A DNA stretch of 64,000 bases from Fomes fomentarius. Taxonomy: Eukaryota; Basidiomycota; Agaricomycetes; Polyporales; Polyporaceae. The DNA lies in contig JABYQN010000007.1 of NCBI GenBank assembly GCA_022606135.1, positions 2,418,001 through 2,482,000 on the forward strand, read 5' to 3'. A program made the translations under genes and the position numbers. Positions 22,915 to 33,478 of the stretch are shown in pieces; position 1 is the first letter of the stretch; each line of letters opens with the position of its first letter. The notes below the pieces were generated by a model that did no database searches, was not told where the DNA came from, and worked only from the letters and a program-made list of their open reading frames with translations.

Positions 22915-24808
22915 ATGTTCCTGGCACTTGTGGCTTTCCTGGCTTTCCTGGGCTTCGCTCAACTCGTTGGGCAAATACTTGGTCTACGGCGCGGGAACCT
23001 CAAGCGTCGAGAGAAGCTGTTCTCTGAACTCGGTGTTGAGGAGGCGAGCAAGAAGAAGATAGTGGGCTTCTTCCATCCATACTGGTGAGTATCGTGTGCA
23101 AGACGACGCGAATGTAGCTCTCATCTCACGTAGCTTTGTCAAGTAATGCGGGAGGAGGCGGTGAGCGTGTGCTGTGGGCCGCAATCACTGCCATTCAACA
23201 CAAGGAGTCGGATATCATCTCTGTCGTGTACAGTGGAGACACAGACACTACGAAGGAGAAGATCATCGAGAAAGTCAAGGTTAGGTCCGTTCGTGTTGCA
23301 TGACCTACTGAAGCTCACACTGCGTAGGCTCGGTTCGACATAGAACTATCACCCAAGACACTCCACTTTGTCTTCCTTCACTCGCGTGACCTAGTAGAAG
23401 ACTCGTCGTGGCCGCGATTCACCCTCCTGGGTCAGAGTCTGGGTTCCATGTATCTGGCCTGGGAGGCGATGTCATATCTAATACCAGACTTGTTCATCGG
23501 TTCGCACATTGCAATATATCACCTTTCTTACAAGTGACTGAGTAGATTGCTGCAGACACCATGGGTTACGCATTCACGTTCCCAGTCGTCTCACTACTCG
23601 GGAACATCCCGGTAGGGGCATATGTACACTACCCGACCATCAGCACAACGATGCTGTCGCGAGTCAAGTCACGAACGGCGGGGCATACCAACTCCGACGC
23701 CATCTCTTCATCTCCTATCCTAAGCACTGGGAAGCTTCTGTACGTCGCACTACTACATGCCGTCGAATCGTTCTTGATTTGTCGTGACACAGATACTACC
23801 GGATATTCATGTACTACTATGCCTACTCTCTACGCCAAGCCCGCTTCATCATGGTCAACTCCTCGTGGACAAAAGGCCACGTGGATTCGATCCTGCAACA
23901 CACAGACCGGCTACTCGACGCGATCCATCTCTTCCCACCTCTCGTCCTCCTCCAGATTCTCTCCCGCAAACACTCAGACTGTCCCGAGAGCGCACAAATC
24001 GTGTACCCCTCGTGTGATACGCGCCAGATGGCCGTGTTCGCCTCAGAGAGGCGAGAGCGCGTCATCCTCAGCATCGCGCAATTCAGGTGCGGCGCCTCTA
24101 TAGTTTCTCTCTGAAATGACCATTGACATAACGCAGGCCGGAGAAAGATCACGCCGCGCAGCTGCACGCCTTCCACAAGTTCTTGGAGCTGCATTCGGAT
24201 TGTAGAGGGACAGGTCCCTCTTCCGTCAAGCTTGTGCTCGTCGGTGGGAGCCGGAACGTCGGTGACGCAACACGGGTGGAGAATCTGCGGTTCCTCGCTC
24301 GAGACCTCGGTATTCAAGTACGTCCTCCGCCGTAACGTCTAGACGGAACCGCTGACTGGTGAGGTACAGGACCAGGTCGAGTTCGTCGTGAACGCGTCCT
24401 TTCCCCAAGTGCTCAACTGGCTATCTCGGGCGAGCATCGGGCTCAGCACGATGGTGGACGAGCATTTCGGTATCAACGTCGTCGAGTTCATGGTACGTGG
24501 CCCTGCTGGGCCTCCCGACTCCCTTTTGACCGTCTGCTTCTCTTTTGTAGGCAGCGGGGGTTATCCCCGTAGCTCACGCTTCCGGCGGACCGTTGTTGGA
24601 CATCATCGTCCCTCTCGACGGTGAACCGACTGGGTACCACGCTAAGACCTCGGAGCAATTCGCAGAGGCGTTCCACACCGTCCTGACGCTTTCGCCAGAA
24701 CAGGACTTGGCGATGCGTACGAGAGCACGGACGGTAGCGGTGACAAAATTCTCTGAGGACGAGTTCGTGAAGGGGTGGGATGCAAGTGGGTGGCGAGAGT
24801 GGTTGTAA
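22915..24808 (+). CDS. ALG11: ALG11, GDP-Man:Man3GlcNAc2-PP-Dol alpha-1,2-mannosyltransferase
   Basis: Eight exons (22915-23084, 23144-23279, 23328-23499, 23556-23739, 23793-24086, 24137-24317, 24370-24492, 24551-24808) join in frame to 505 aa, close to the usual length of the family. An N-terminal hydrophobic anchor ([19 protein letters not shown]) is followed by the signature [17 protein letters not shown], then [43 protein letters not shown], and the GT4 C-terminal EX7E-type motif [14 protein letters not shown] with HASGGP. The enzyme acts on the cytosolic face of the ER and adds the fourth and fifth mannose residues to the dolichol-linked N-glycan precursor. Exon 5 and its surroundings were copied to 32.2-32.5 kb. 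Nothing suggests damage in this copy. Confidence 0.96.
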
Positions 24809-25899
24809 AGTTTGGACACGCGAGTAGGGGGCGGTGGCTATCGACTTTGTCGTCCTCTTGCCGGTGTTACGACATACCGTTGGTTCTGAGATGGATAGAC
24901 GCACGACTGGGCCACTTACGACATAGGTACGACACATTCGCGACACTCGGCGCTGGCGAATGCAATGCGGACACCTCGTGGAGGCCATGTGGCCATGGGT
25001 TAATCCTACGGCGGTCCTGTGACGGTCGTATATTTGAAGGTGGCGTGTCAAAGCGCGCACACTCGCCGTGTGCCGCCGGAGAGAAGTATGGTTTGGCCGC
25101 TTATGTGGCGGGATTTGAGCATTGCACATAATCAGTTAGTCTCGGCGGCTAGTCTCCGAACATGACAACGTTGCCAGTGGGGGTTCTGCCATGAAACATA
25201 TCGCACAGCCGTGCTTTTTTTCACCCTGCAAGTGTGATGGTGCTGTGTTGTACATGTCGGTTACAAACTGCCGTGGTGGACTAACCAGAGGAGATTTGAG
25301 TCCACAAACAGGTCGTTGAGATAGGAAGCCATGGTTTGTTTTGGAGCACAGCCTCTGGCAATTTGCCGGGAAGTGCCGAGGCGGACAATCGTGTGAGCGA
25401 GATCGCAGTCTGTAGATGGCCAATCTGCTGTTCTCTCTCCCTCACCCATCGCCAGGCTTCAGTCGGGCTCACACCTACAGACGCATGATGTTTCATCTCG
25501 GAGAGAAAAATCAGCGAATGCGCTGGCAAGTACGACTACTTGGAAACGCCTCCCGTCGGACATAACTTCGCCCCGTTTGCGACGATGCCATCCCGCCTTG
25601 GAACAGTGTCCGTCAAAATATTGTGCGTGGTTATCAGCCGCTTGGTCCCCGGTAACTCAAACGTCAGCGCACCGGTGGACGACGCTCACTCTCGAGGCCT
25701 CGATTCTGAGAGGCCCGAAGTGTCGCGCTCCGAGATGACTGGCGTTATACCGGCGTCCTCAGTCCTTCCCTGCACTCGCCTGGGAGCATGCCTCGGGATT
25801 GTGTGATAGAGTGCCCACGTTGCACTGATCGCAAATTCTTCTCAGAACAGAAGTGCCGTTCCCTATCGCATCAGCGTCTTGGGTCGACTAGGCACATCG
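24809..25899. other. intergenic between ALG11 and P450 gene 1
   Basis: No gene supported. From about 25,070 this sequence is alignable to 32,505-33,400, upstream of P450 gene 2, so it is part of the duplicated segment and includes the P450 promoter. Confidence 0.6.
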
Positions 25900-25906
25900 T
25901 ATATAA
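25900..25906 (+). promoter_or_regulatory. TATA box of P450 gene 1
   Basis: TATATAA lies 62 bases upstream of the ATG and is conserved at the same place in gene 2. Confidence 0.7.
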
Positions 25907-25967
25907 CACGCGTCCGATCCTCTCCCCTTCCCTCATTCCCTTCAGACCTCAGCATACCGTGAAGTTC

Positions 25968-28900
25968 ATGACCACACCCATCCCGAGTCCCCCTGCTGTC
26001 CCGTTCCTCGGGCACGTCAGTGTCATCGACAAGGACCTTCCCATCAAGTCCTTCCATCTGCTTGCCCATCAGTATGGCGAGATCTTTGGACTCAACATCT
26101 TCGGTGACACAATCTCACGTACTATGTATCTTGAAGGATTGCTGATCATGGTATGGCATGAACGAGCAGGCGACAGGAGAATCTTCGTCTCGTCATACGC
26201 GCTCGTGAATGAAGTGTCCGACGAGAAGCGTTTCAACAAGAAGATTACCGCGGGTTTGAATCAGGTCCGCAATGCCGCCGGAGCGGGTCTGTTCACCGTG
26301 AGCTACTCATCATCGACTTTGTAACTGTAGCGCTGACAGGCTTCCTTCGCAGGCCCACGTCCCTGGGCCAGAGGCACAAAGCTGGTACATCGCTCGTACG
26401 TGTACTGTTCTTGCCAAACGATTCGAGGGATGACCGTCCGCTGCAGACCGCCTCCTCATGCCCTGCTTTGGCACGGCAAGCATCTACAATATGTTCGACG
26501 ACATGGCAGATGTCGTTTCGCAACTCGTCCTCAAGTGGGAGCGGTAAGCGCGTATCAGTCCATACATATCGCTCGTCGTTTACCGCCTTGTAGCTTTGGA
26601 CCCCGGGGTGTCATCGAACCGTCCACCGACTTCACTAGGCTCACACTCGATGCGATCTGTCTGTGCGCCATGTCTTACCGGTGCGTCATGTTGAGCTCGT
26701 CGGTGACTGCGCCCCGGTGACGCCTGAATCTGTCATCCGTGTTTCACGCTTGCAGCCTCAACTCTTTCTACCGGGTGAGACTACTTCCGTGTTAGGGTTC
26801 TCTGTACTTTCGCTGATGATCATCCATGGCTATAGGAAGAACCCCATCCGTTTGCGACCGCAATGTCCGACTTCCTGGTTGAGAGCGGGCTGCGTGCTGG
26901 GCGCCCGGCACTCGTCCAGGCCGTAATGACAGGCAAAAACGCCAAGTATGAGCAAGACAAACAAATTATGAATGCGCTCGTCGAGCAGAGTATGTTGCTC
27001 GAGTATCCCCCGGATTCGCATGTGCTGATACTGCATTGCGTTAGTTTTGGAAGACCATCGTGCGAACCCGCCCGAGAAGGAGGACCTGGTGCAGGTGATG
27101 CTAACAGGTCGCGACAAGGAGACCGGACTTGGGCTGTCCGACGATATCATCAAGAAGAACGTGGGTGTACTATCTCCCTCTGTTGCTGAGACCACTGTAC
27201 TGATGTCTTACTCAGCTCCTCACCTTCCTTATTGCTGGTGAGCTATCTACACAGCAGGGACGGTGATGAGACCGTGTGACACTGATGAATTTCTTCGTCC
27301 AGGTCATGAGACAACTTCTGGTACGACCAGTAACCCTGGCAAGGCTGATGTGGCTCTGATGTGCTCTTTTGATAGGCATGCTCACCTTCATCGTGTACTT
27401 CCTCCTGAAGAACCCGGAGGCTCTCCGTAAGCTCCGCGAAGAGATCGACACCAAGATCGGCGACCGACCTATGAACCTCCATGACGTCAACAAGTTGCCC
27501 TACCTCCTCGGTAAGGCCCATCACTCATCACTCACCGTCACGTCTGTGCGAACTGACATGACAACCATACGCCAGCGGTGATGCGCGAAAGTCTGAGGCT
27601 AGGTCCTACCGCTTCCACGCGGGCGGCGGCGCCGATCGAGGACACGGTGCTCGCGGGAAAGTACTTTGTGGAGAAGGACACCTCGATTGTCGTCAATACG
27701 TGGACTATGCAGCGTGACCCGAAGGTCTGGGGTGAAGATGTATGCCGTATTTTGGACTTGGGTGTATGTACGTGCGATACTGACAGACGTGCAGGCAGAT
27801 CAATTCCGTCCTGAGCGTATGTTGGATGGAAAGTTCGAGACCCTTCCGGTCCGTACTCTCTACAACGCACATTCATGCTACTTGTCATTTCACTGACCTC
27901 CAGAAACGTAGCCGAACGCTTGGCAACCCTTCGGGTATGGCATGCGAGGATGTATTGTGAGTAACCTCATACGCTGGCTTAAGAAACAGCTTACTGAGTC
28001 TTATATCGTACAGGGCCGACCCTTCGCCTGGCAAGAAGTTCAGATTACTCTCATCACAATCCTCCAGCGGTTCGATCTCGTCATGGATGACCCGACGTAC
28101 GAGCTCGAGCTCAAGCAAACGCTCACCATCAAGCCCCACAACTTCTACATCCACGCCATCCCGCGGAAGAACAAGCCCCGTCTCCTCGCTATCCCGTCCT
28201 CGTCGCTTCTCGCTGGGGACTCGGAGGAGCGCGGCCCTGGTGCGACTGTCACTGCGGATGGGGCGAGTCTGCAGCCGCTGTACGTGGTGTACGGGTCGAA
28301 CACGGGCAGCTCGGAGTCGTTCGCGCAGCGCTTGGCGTCTGCTGCTCCTGCACATGGTAAGTACTCTGGTGCTCCGGCTCAGAGCTTGTGGCTGACTGTA
28401 GGGATACTAGGCTTCCGCGCGTCCATCGGCACGCTGGACTCTGTCACAGCGAACCTGCCCAAGGACGGCCCCGTGCTCATCGTCACTGCGTCCTTCGAAG
28501 GCCAGCCCGCGGACAATGCAGCACACTTCGTCGAGTGGCTCGAGAATGTCCAAGAGGCTGACGCGTTCAAGGACGTCAAGTTTGCGGTGTTCGGGTGTGG
28601 GAACCGTGACTGGGTGAACACTTACCAGCGTGTTCCGACGCTCATCGACAATCTACTCGGGGAGCACAGGGGCGCGCGCCTGGTCGAGCGCGGGGAGGGC
28701 GATGCCGCTGCGGCGGAGTTCTTCGAGGCATTCGATGTGTGGGAGAAGTCGGTTTGGGTGAAACTATCCACGGTGAGTGTCGTGTTAGAGTGCTGTGATA
28801 AGTGGTGGAAATTTACGATGCTGATGGCGCCCGCATGCGTTACAGGAGTATGGCACGACCGCGTCCACGGAGACGACAGGACTCGAGGTCAAGAAGGTCT

Positions 28901-30384
28901 CAGCTGGTACGGAGCGGGCCGAGCTCCTCCGTCAGAAGGATACTGCGCTCGGTACTGTCGTTGAGAACAGGTTGCTGACTGCGCCGGGTGCTCCGCCCAA
29001 GCGACACATTGGTCTGTGTATGCGCTGAACCACATGGGCATTCGCTGACACTCCTCAATAGAGTTCGAGCTCCCTGAAGGAATGACTTACCGTGCTGGAG
29101 ATTACCTAGCAATGTGCGTCGCTGGTATTGGAGTTTTGTTCGATATGCTGACATAGATATTTCGATAGCCTGCCCATTAATCCCGAACGAGTCGTTCGCA
29201 GGGCACTGGTCCGTTTCGGTCTCTCCGCCGAACAAGAGGTAGGCGTACTCAGACGGTCTCTTCATGCACATCAGCTTACCAAGGGTACGTAAGATCGAAC
29301 TTCATTCGACTGCACCAACCTCTTTACCCGTCAACAAGCCCATCAACGTGTACAACCTACTTAGCGGCTATGTCGAACTGCAACAGCCCGCCACGACCCG
29401 GGATCTCGACATCCTCCTTAAGACGAAGACCTCGGAGGACACGAAGAAGGCCCTTCATCTCCTTGCGGCCGAGTACGCCGAGGCGGTCTTCAAGAAGCGG
29501 CTCAGCGTGCTTGACATCCTCGAAGAGCACAAGGACATTGAGCTTCCCCTCTCGTCCTTCCTCCACATGCTCCCCTCTATGCGCATCCGCCAATACTCCA
29601 TCTCATCTTCCCCGCTCTGGAACGCCTCTCACGTCACGCTCACCATCAGCATCGTCGACGCGCCGTCGCTGTCCGGGCGCGCCGAGCCCTTCTTGGGCGT
29701 TGCGTCAACCTATCTCGCTGGTCTGCGTGCTGGGGACAAGGTTCAGCTCTCCGTCCGGGCTTCCAACGCTGCGTTCCACCCGCCGTCCGATCCGACTGTC
29801 CCGCTACTCATGATTGCGGCCGGGTCCGGCCTTGCGCCGATGAGAGGGTTCATCCAGGAGCGGGCGATACAGAAGAAGGCGGGAAGGGTTGTTGGGAAGA
29901 GCTTCTTGTTCTTCGGGTGCCGATCTCCGAAGGACTTCCTGTACGGTGAGACGGACCTGAAGGAGTGGAGCGAACTGGGTGTTGTGGACGTCCGGTCTGC
30001 GTTCTCGCGCTCGTCGGACGACTCGAAGGGCTGCAAATACGTGCAAGAGTGAGTGGCTTTACTCCGCGTAATGTTTCATTGTCTATGAATGACTGACACC
30101 CTTGAATAGCCGGATTATCCATGACCGGGAAGAGATTGTCCAAGCGTTTGCGGATGGTGCACAGGTACGTCACTGATGTGCTTCGTCCGTGTATCATGCG
30201 GTTGTGACCCTGTTTGTGCTGGTGCTCTCAGATCTACGTTTGCGGTTCTGGGAAGATTGCGGCTGGCGTGAAAGAGACTATCGTTCGCTATATACAGGCG
30301 GATAAACAAACGGACGATGCCACCGCCCTCGCTATGTTTGACAAGATCATGCATGGCCGTTATGCTACGGATATCTTCGAATGA
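25968..30384 (+). CDS. P450 gene 1: CYP505-type P450-reductase fusion
   Basis: Twenty-one short introns can be placed with frame continuity, giving about 1,060 aa, the usual length of P450foxy/CYP505 enzymes. The P450 half begins MTTPIPSPPAVPFLGH and shows the I-helix AGHETTS (27.23-27.32 kb), the ExxR helix (MRESLRLGP, 27.58 kb) and the heme loop WQPFGYGMRGCIG (27.92-28.02 kb, Cys ligand present). The reductase half has the FMN-binding YGSNTGSSESFAQ and FGCGNRDW, the FAD-binding RQYSISSSP and the NADPH-binding AAGSGLAPMRGFIQER and YVCGSGKIAAG, ending ATDIFE. By family it hydroxylates fatty-acyl substrates using NADPH, with the reductase in the same chain. An in-frame codon is missing after CRSPK (29.93 kb) where genes 2 and 3 have two acidic residues. 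Substrate and subfamily cannot be told from sequence alone. Confidence 0.93.
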
Positions 30385-31778
30385 GCGCAAGCATTCTAGT
30401 TTCCTCGGCTGGCGCTGATAGAGTTTGAAGGGAACCGATGCTTGGGCTTTTGCTAGTGGGTAGTAACGTGTATATTGTTGACGCTACGTTTTTTTCGAAA
30501 TGCTAGACTCCCGGATTCTGAGATCCGAGCGTGTATAACTATCGCAAACGAGCAGACTCAGTATAGCAGATGTATCCGCGAGGAATATGAACCTCTCGCG
30601 GATACATCAGTTGATGTATCCTCGCCCATCATGTCCAAAATGGAGGATGAATCATGATGTCGTACCAGGCGGCGGATAAGTATATCCGCACGCCGACGAT
30701 AGGAGGGTGGTATTATAGCGAGGCGGGGTGGGGTGGTAGGGCGGAACGGAGCGCGCTACGATGGTATGGGCTGGGCGTTGGACGGGGCGGACGCCGACTC
30801 CCGACTGGCAGTTGGGAGCAAGATTTAGGCCATACTAGACCGCAGCGGACCGTACCCATACCAAGGCAACAAGGCGAGACGGGCGGTAAGCTGTAGGGCG
30901 GTGATGCGCATCATGCACCTACATTCGGCCGCATTTGGTAGTGGAAGCGCTCGCCGAGCTCACCGACACGAAAGCGCTCACCGACGAACGCCGCACAACT
31001 CACCGCCGCCGACGTACCTCGTCGACACGAGGCTATGCATATATCGCTGACACAACCCACCGAGATTCAGAGCACTCAAGGCTTCAGGGATCAAAACCCG
31101 ACGCGAACAAAGCCACTGTATAGCGGATGTATCTGCGGCTACATCTGTCAAGGTTGAAAATGTTAAGGATACATCCGATATACTGAAAGCTTACCGCAAA
31201 CATACATAGGATACACAACTATTTCACATCGCTATCGGGTTTTGGGGCCGTGGAAGCTGAGGGTGTCATCGGGGTGAGATATATTGTTGTCTTGCCTACG
31301 TTCGCGCGTGTGTTTCCATCTTGATGGGCTCGAGGCGTCGCTGCGGCGGCGGAATGGAGGTGGGTTGTGCTTCTTGAGGCGGCCTGCGAGGCAGTCGAGT
31401 AAGCTAGTCCTCGAGGCGTCTCCCGTACTAATGGTACAAAGAGAGAACGTGTGGGTGCTCTGTCTGCACGTAGATCTGAGGTCCAACCCTATAGTATAAT
31501 AGACCTTACGGAGAATCGTCAGGCAAAGCATTTTGCGAGAGACCTATCTCGAGCAGAGGTATATTGAGCTTTGAGACAGCAGTCCTTTTGCCACGAATGT
31601 GGGGTGGGCGCGTAAATGAATGACGGTCAGGGGTCCACGTACGAGTATGAGCGCAAGGATGGGTTCCCATGAACGTCACGGATCCGCGCCGCCTAGCGCA
31701 TTACATATGATGGTTGGTATGTGAATTGGACATCGTCTCTCGACGATGATAATTGACCGCACGGCATGTTTGGCATTA
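30385..31778. other. P450 gene 1 downstream flank with insertion
   Basis: The 3' flank is alignable to those of gene 2 (37,865 on) and of the last pseudogene (61,061 on), but it is interrupted by an insertion-like segment (30,550-31,190). From about 31,240 to 31,778 no gene is supported; a 7-bp hairpin CATCGTC-TCTC-GACGATG lies near 31,732. Confidence 0.5.
30550..31190. mobile_element. insertion of about 640 bp with inverted-repeat ends
   Basis: The undisturbed flanks downstream of gene 2 and of the last pseudogene read TTATCGCAAACATAC. Downstream of gene 1 the word TAYCGCAAAC occurs twice, once before (30,539-30,549) and once after (31,193-31,202) this segment. Just inside are inverted ends, CAGTATAGCAGATGTATCC on the left and the reverse complement of CAGTATATCGGATGTATCC on the right. 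The left part also holds perfect 14-bp arms GATGTATCCGCGAG (30,569-30,582 and 30,595-30,608) around a 12-base loop. There is no transposase frame. It is best read as a non-autonomous element; the class is unknown because the duplication and the inverted ends do not abut. Confidence 0.5.
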
Positions 31779-32144
31779 GCCTCCCTCAATTCTCAGAACT
31801 TTTTTTCTTGCCCGGCGCTACGGAAAGTCCTGCGGTGATTAGCGAACCACCCCAAGCCTACAATCACTCCTGCAATCTATTCTCTTTCGCTCGTGTCTTG
31901 GTAGAAGTAGTCCTTGAGCCCTCTCGTCTTGAAGCTCTCGACCACCCACCACCGTTTACGTGCAGATCTCAAGACATAGTGTTGGAGGGACCTCGCTGAA
32001 GACCACAGGATGTCAATGCACAGGCGCTCCCGGTAGGAGTTTGGTGATTGCGTCTCTTCGCTTCCCTTCGCTTGCACTCGCTTATCACTGCAGGACTCTC
32101 TGTAGCGCTGGCCAGAAAAAAAAGTTCTGAGAATTGAGGGAGGC
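31779..32144. mobile_element. 366-bp MITE with about 45-bp TIRs and TA target site
   Basis: The left end GCCTCCCTCAATTCTCAGAA, followed by CTTTTTTTCTTGCCC and GGCGCTAC, is repeated as a reverse complement at the right end (about 32,099-32,144) with two or three mismatches and one T-run indel. TA lies immediately outside both ends (31,777-31,778 and 32,145-32,146), the target duplication typical of Tc1/mariner-type elements. The interior encodes no transposase; a 66-codon minus-strand frame is present but unrecognised. Confidence 0.85.
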
Positions 32145-32146
32145 TA

Positions 32147-33407
32147 TTGAACCCCTCTCACATTCTCCAGAAGGCTCCCAATCTTACGAGCCACTGCCAC
32201 ACTACATCAAGTTCTAACTGCTTTTATTTTCTTGACGGAGTGTACTACTACGCCTACTCTCTACTACGCTAAGCCCGCTTCATCATGGTGAACTCCTCGT
32301 GGATAAAAGGCTACGTGTACTCTCGTCCTCCTCCAGATTCTCTTCCGCAAACGCTCAGACTGTTCCGAAGCGCACAAATCGTGTACCCCTCGTGTGATAC
32401 GCGCCAAATGGCCGTGTTCGCCTTAAAGAGAGGCGCAATTCAGCTGCGTCGCCTCTGTACGTTCTCCCTGAGATCATCGACATAAGAGTATGCCGCGGTT
32501 GCAAATGGTCACCAGGAGAAGTGTGGTTTGCCGCTTATGTGGCGCGTTCTGAATAGTCTCGGTGGTTCGCCTCCGAATATGTCAACGTCGAGTGTCAATG
32601 GGCGGTTACACCGTGAAACATATCGCACAGCCGTGGGTGTTCACCCTGCGGACGTGATGATCCGACTACATATTTGTGCATGTCGGTTTCAAACCGCCGA
32701 AGTGGAATGGTTGGAGGATAGTTGAATTTCCACATATAGATGGGAGATAAGGAGTTGAGAGCTCTGATCTAGATGCCAGGTTGTTTTGGAGCACAGCCTC
32801 TGGCAATTCGCCGGGAAGCGCCTAGACCACTCAAGACCATCGCTTGAGGGAGATCCGCAGTCAGGCTGCAGATTGCCAATGTCACATGTAAGTACTCCTC
32901 TCTGCTCTCTCCCTCACCGCACTCAACACTCGCCAGGCTTCGGTCTAAATCACACTGATTCACACCTATAGACGCATGATGTGCTCCCAGGTATATCGGA
33001 GAAAGCGAAACAGCGAATGCGCTGGCCAGTGCGAGTGCGACAACTCGGAAATGCCTCCCGTCGGACATAGCGTCGCCCCGTTTGCGATGATGCCATCCAT
33101 CCCGCCGCAGATCAGTGTCCGGTGCTTGGGTATCAGCCGCTTGGAGCTCCGGTAACTCGAACGTAAGCGCACCGGTGGACGCTGGTAGACGACGCTCACT
33201 CTCGTCGTCGAGGCCGGAAGTGTCGCGCTCCGCTGTGAAGGACAAGTTGCGTTATGGGCGTTCTCAGTCCTGCCCGTGCAATCGTGGCGTGCGGCCTGGG
33301 AGCATGCGTTGGGATGGTGTAGTCCAGAACGTGCCCACGTTGCACTGATAGTAAACTCTGTTCACCTTCCCTATCGCATCAGCGTCTTGGAAGGCACGTC
33401 GACGTCG
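32147..33407. other. duplicated region upstream of P450 gene 2
   Basis: From about 32,232 this follows the order ALG11 exon 5 remnant, then sequence matching 25,070-25,960, including the promoter. No intact gene lies in it. Confidence 0.7.
32232..32490 (+). pseudogene. ALG11 exon 5 fragment
   Basis: It matches ALG11 around 23,800-24,130. The words [25 protein letters not shown] (another frame) and [15 protein letters not shown] are recoverable but interrupted. An internal deletion removes roughly 60 bases after the KGH codons, and after the intron 5 start (..GACATAA) about 940 bases are missing, so the next matching base lies 3' of ALG11. It marks the left end of the segment copied with P450 gene 2. 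Confidence 0.85.
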
Positions 33408-33414
33408 TATATAA
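33408..33414 (+). promoter_or_regulatory. TATA box of P450 gene 2
   Basis: TATATAA lies 65 bases upstream of the ATG, in the same context (TCGTATATAACACG) as gene 1. Confidence 0.7.
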
Positions 33415-33478
33415 CACGGGTCCGATCCTCTCCCCTTCCTTCATTCCCTTCTTACGATACACAAACCCTGTGACAATC

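Noticed and set aside
28087..28395. Arg/Ser-rich alternative frames inside the P450 genes
   Set aside because: Out-of-frame shadows of the conserved P450-FMN linker exons.
31481..32144. CRISPR-like or tRNA/rRNA features anywhere in the window
   Set aside because: No spaced identical repeats of the right size and no tRNA or rRNA sequence was seen; the repeats present are a MITE, minisatellites and large tandem units.
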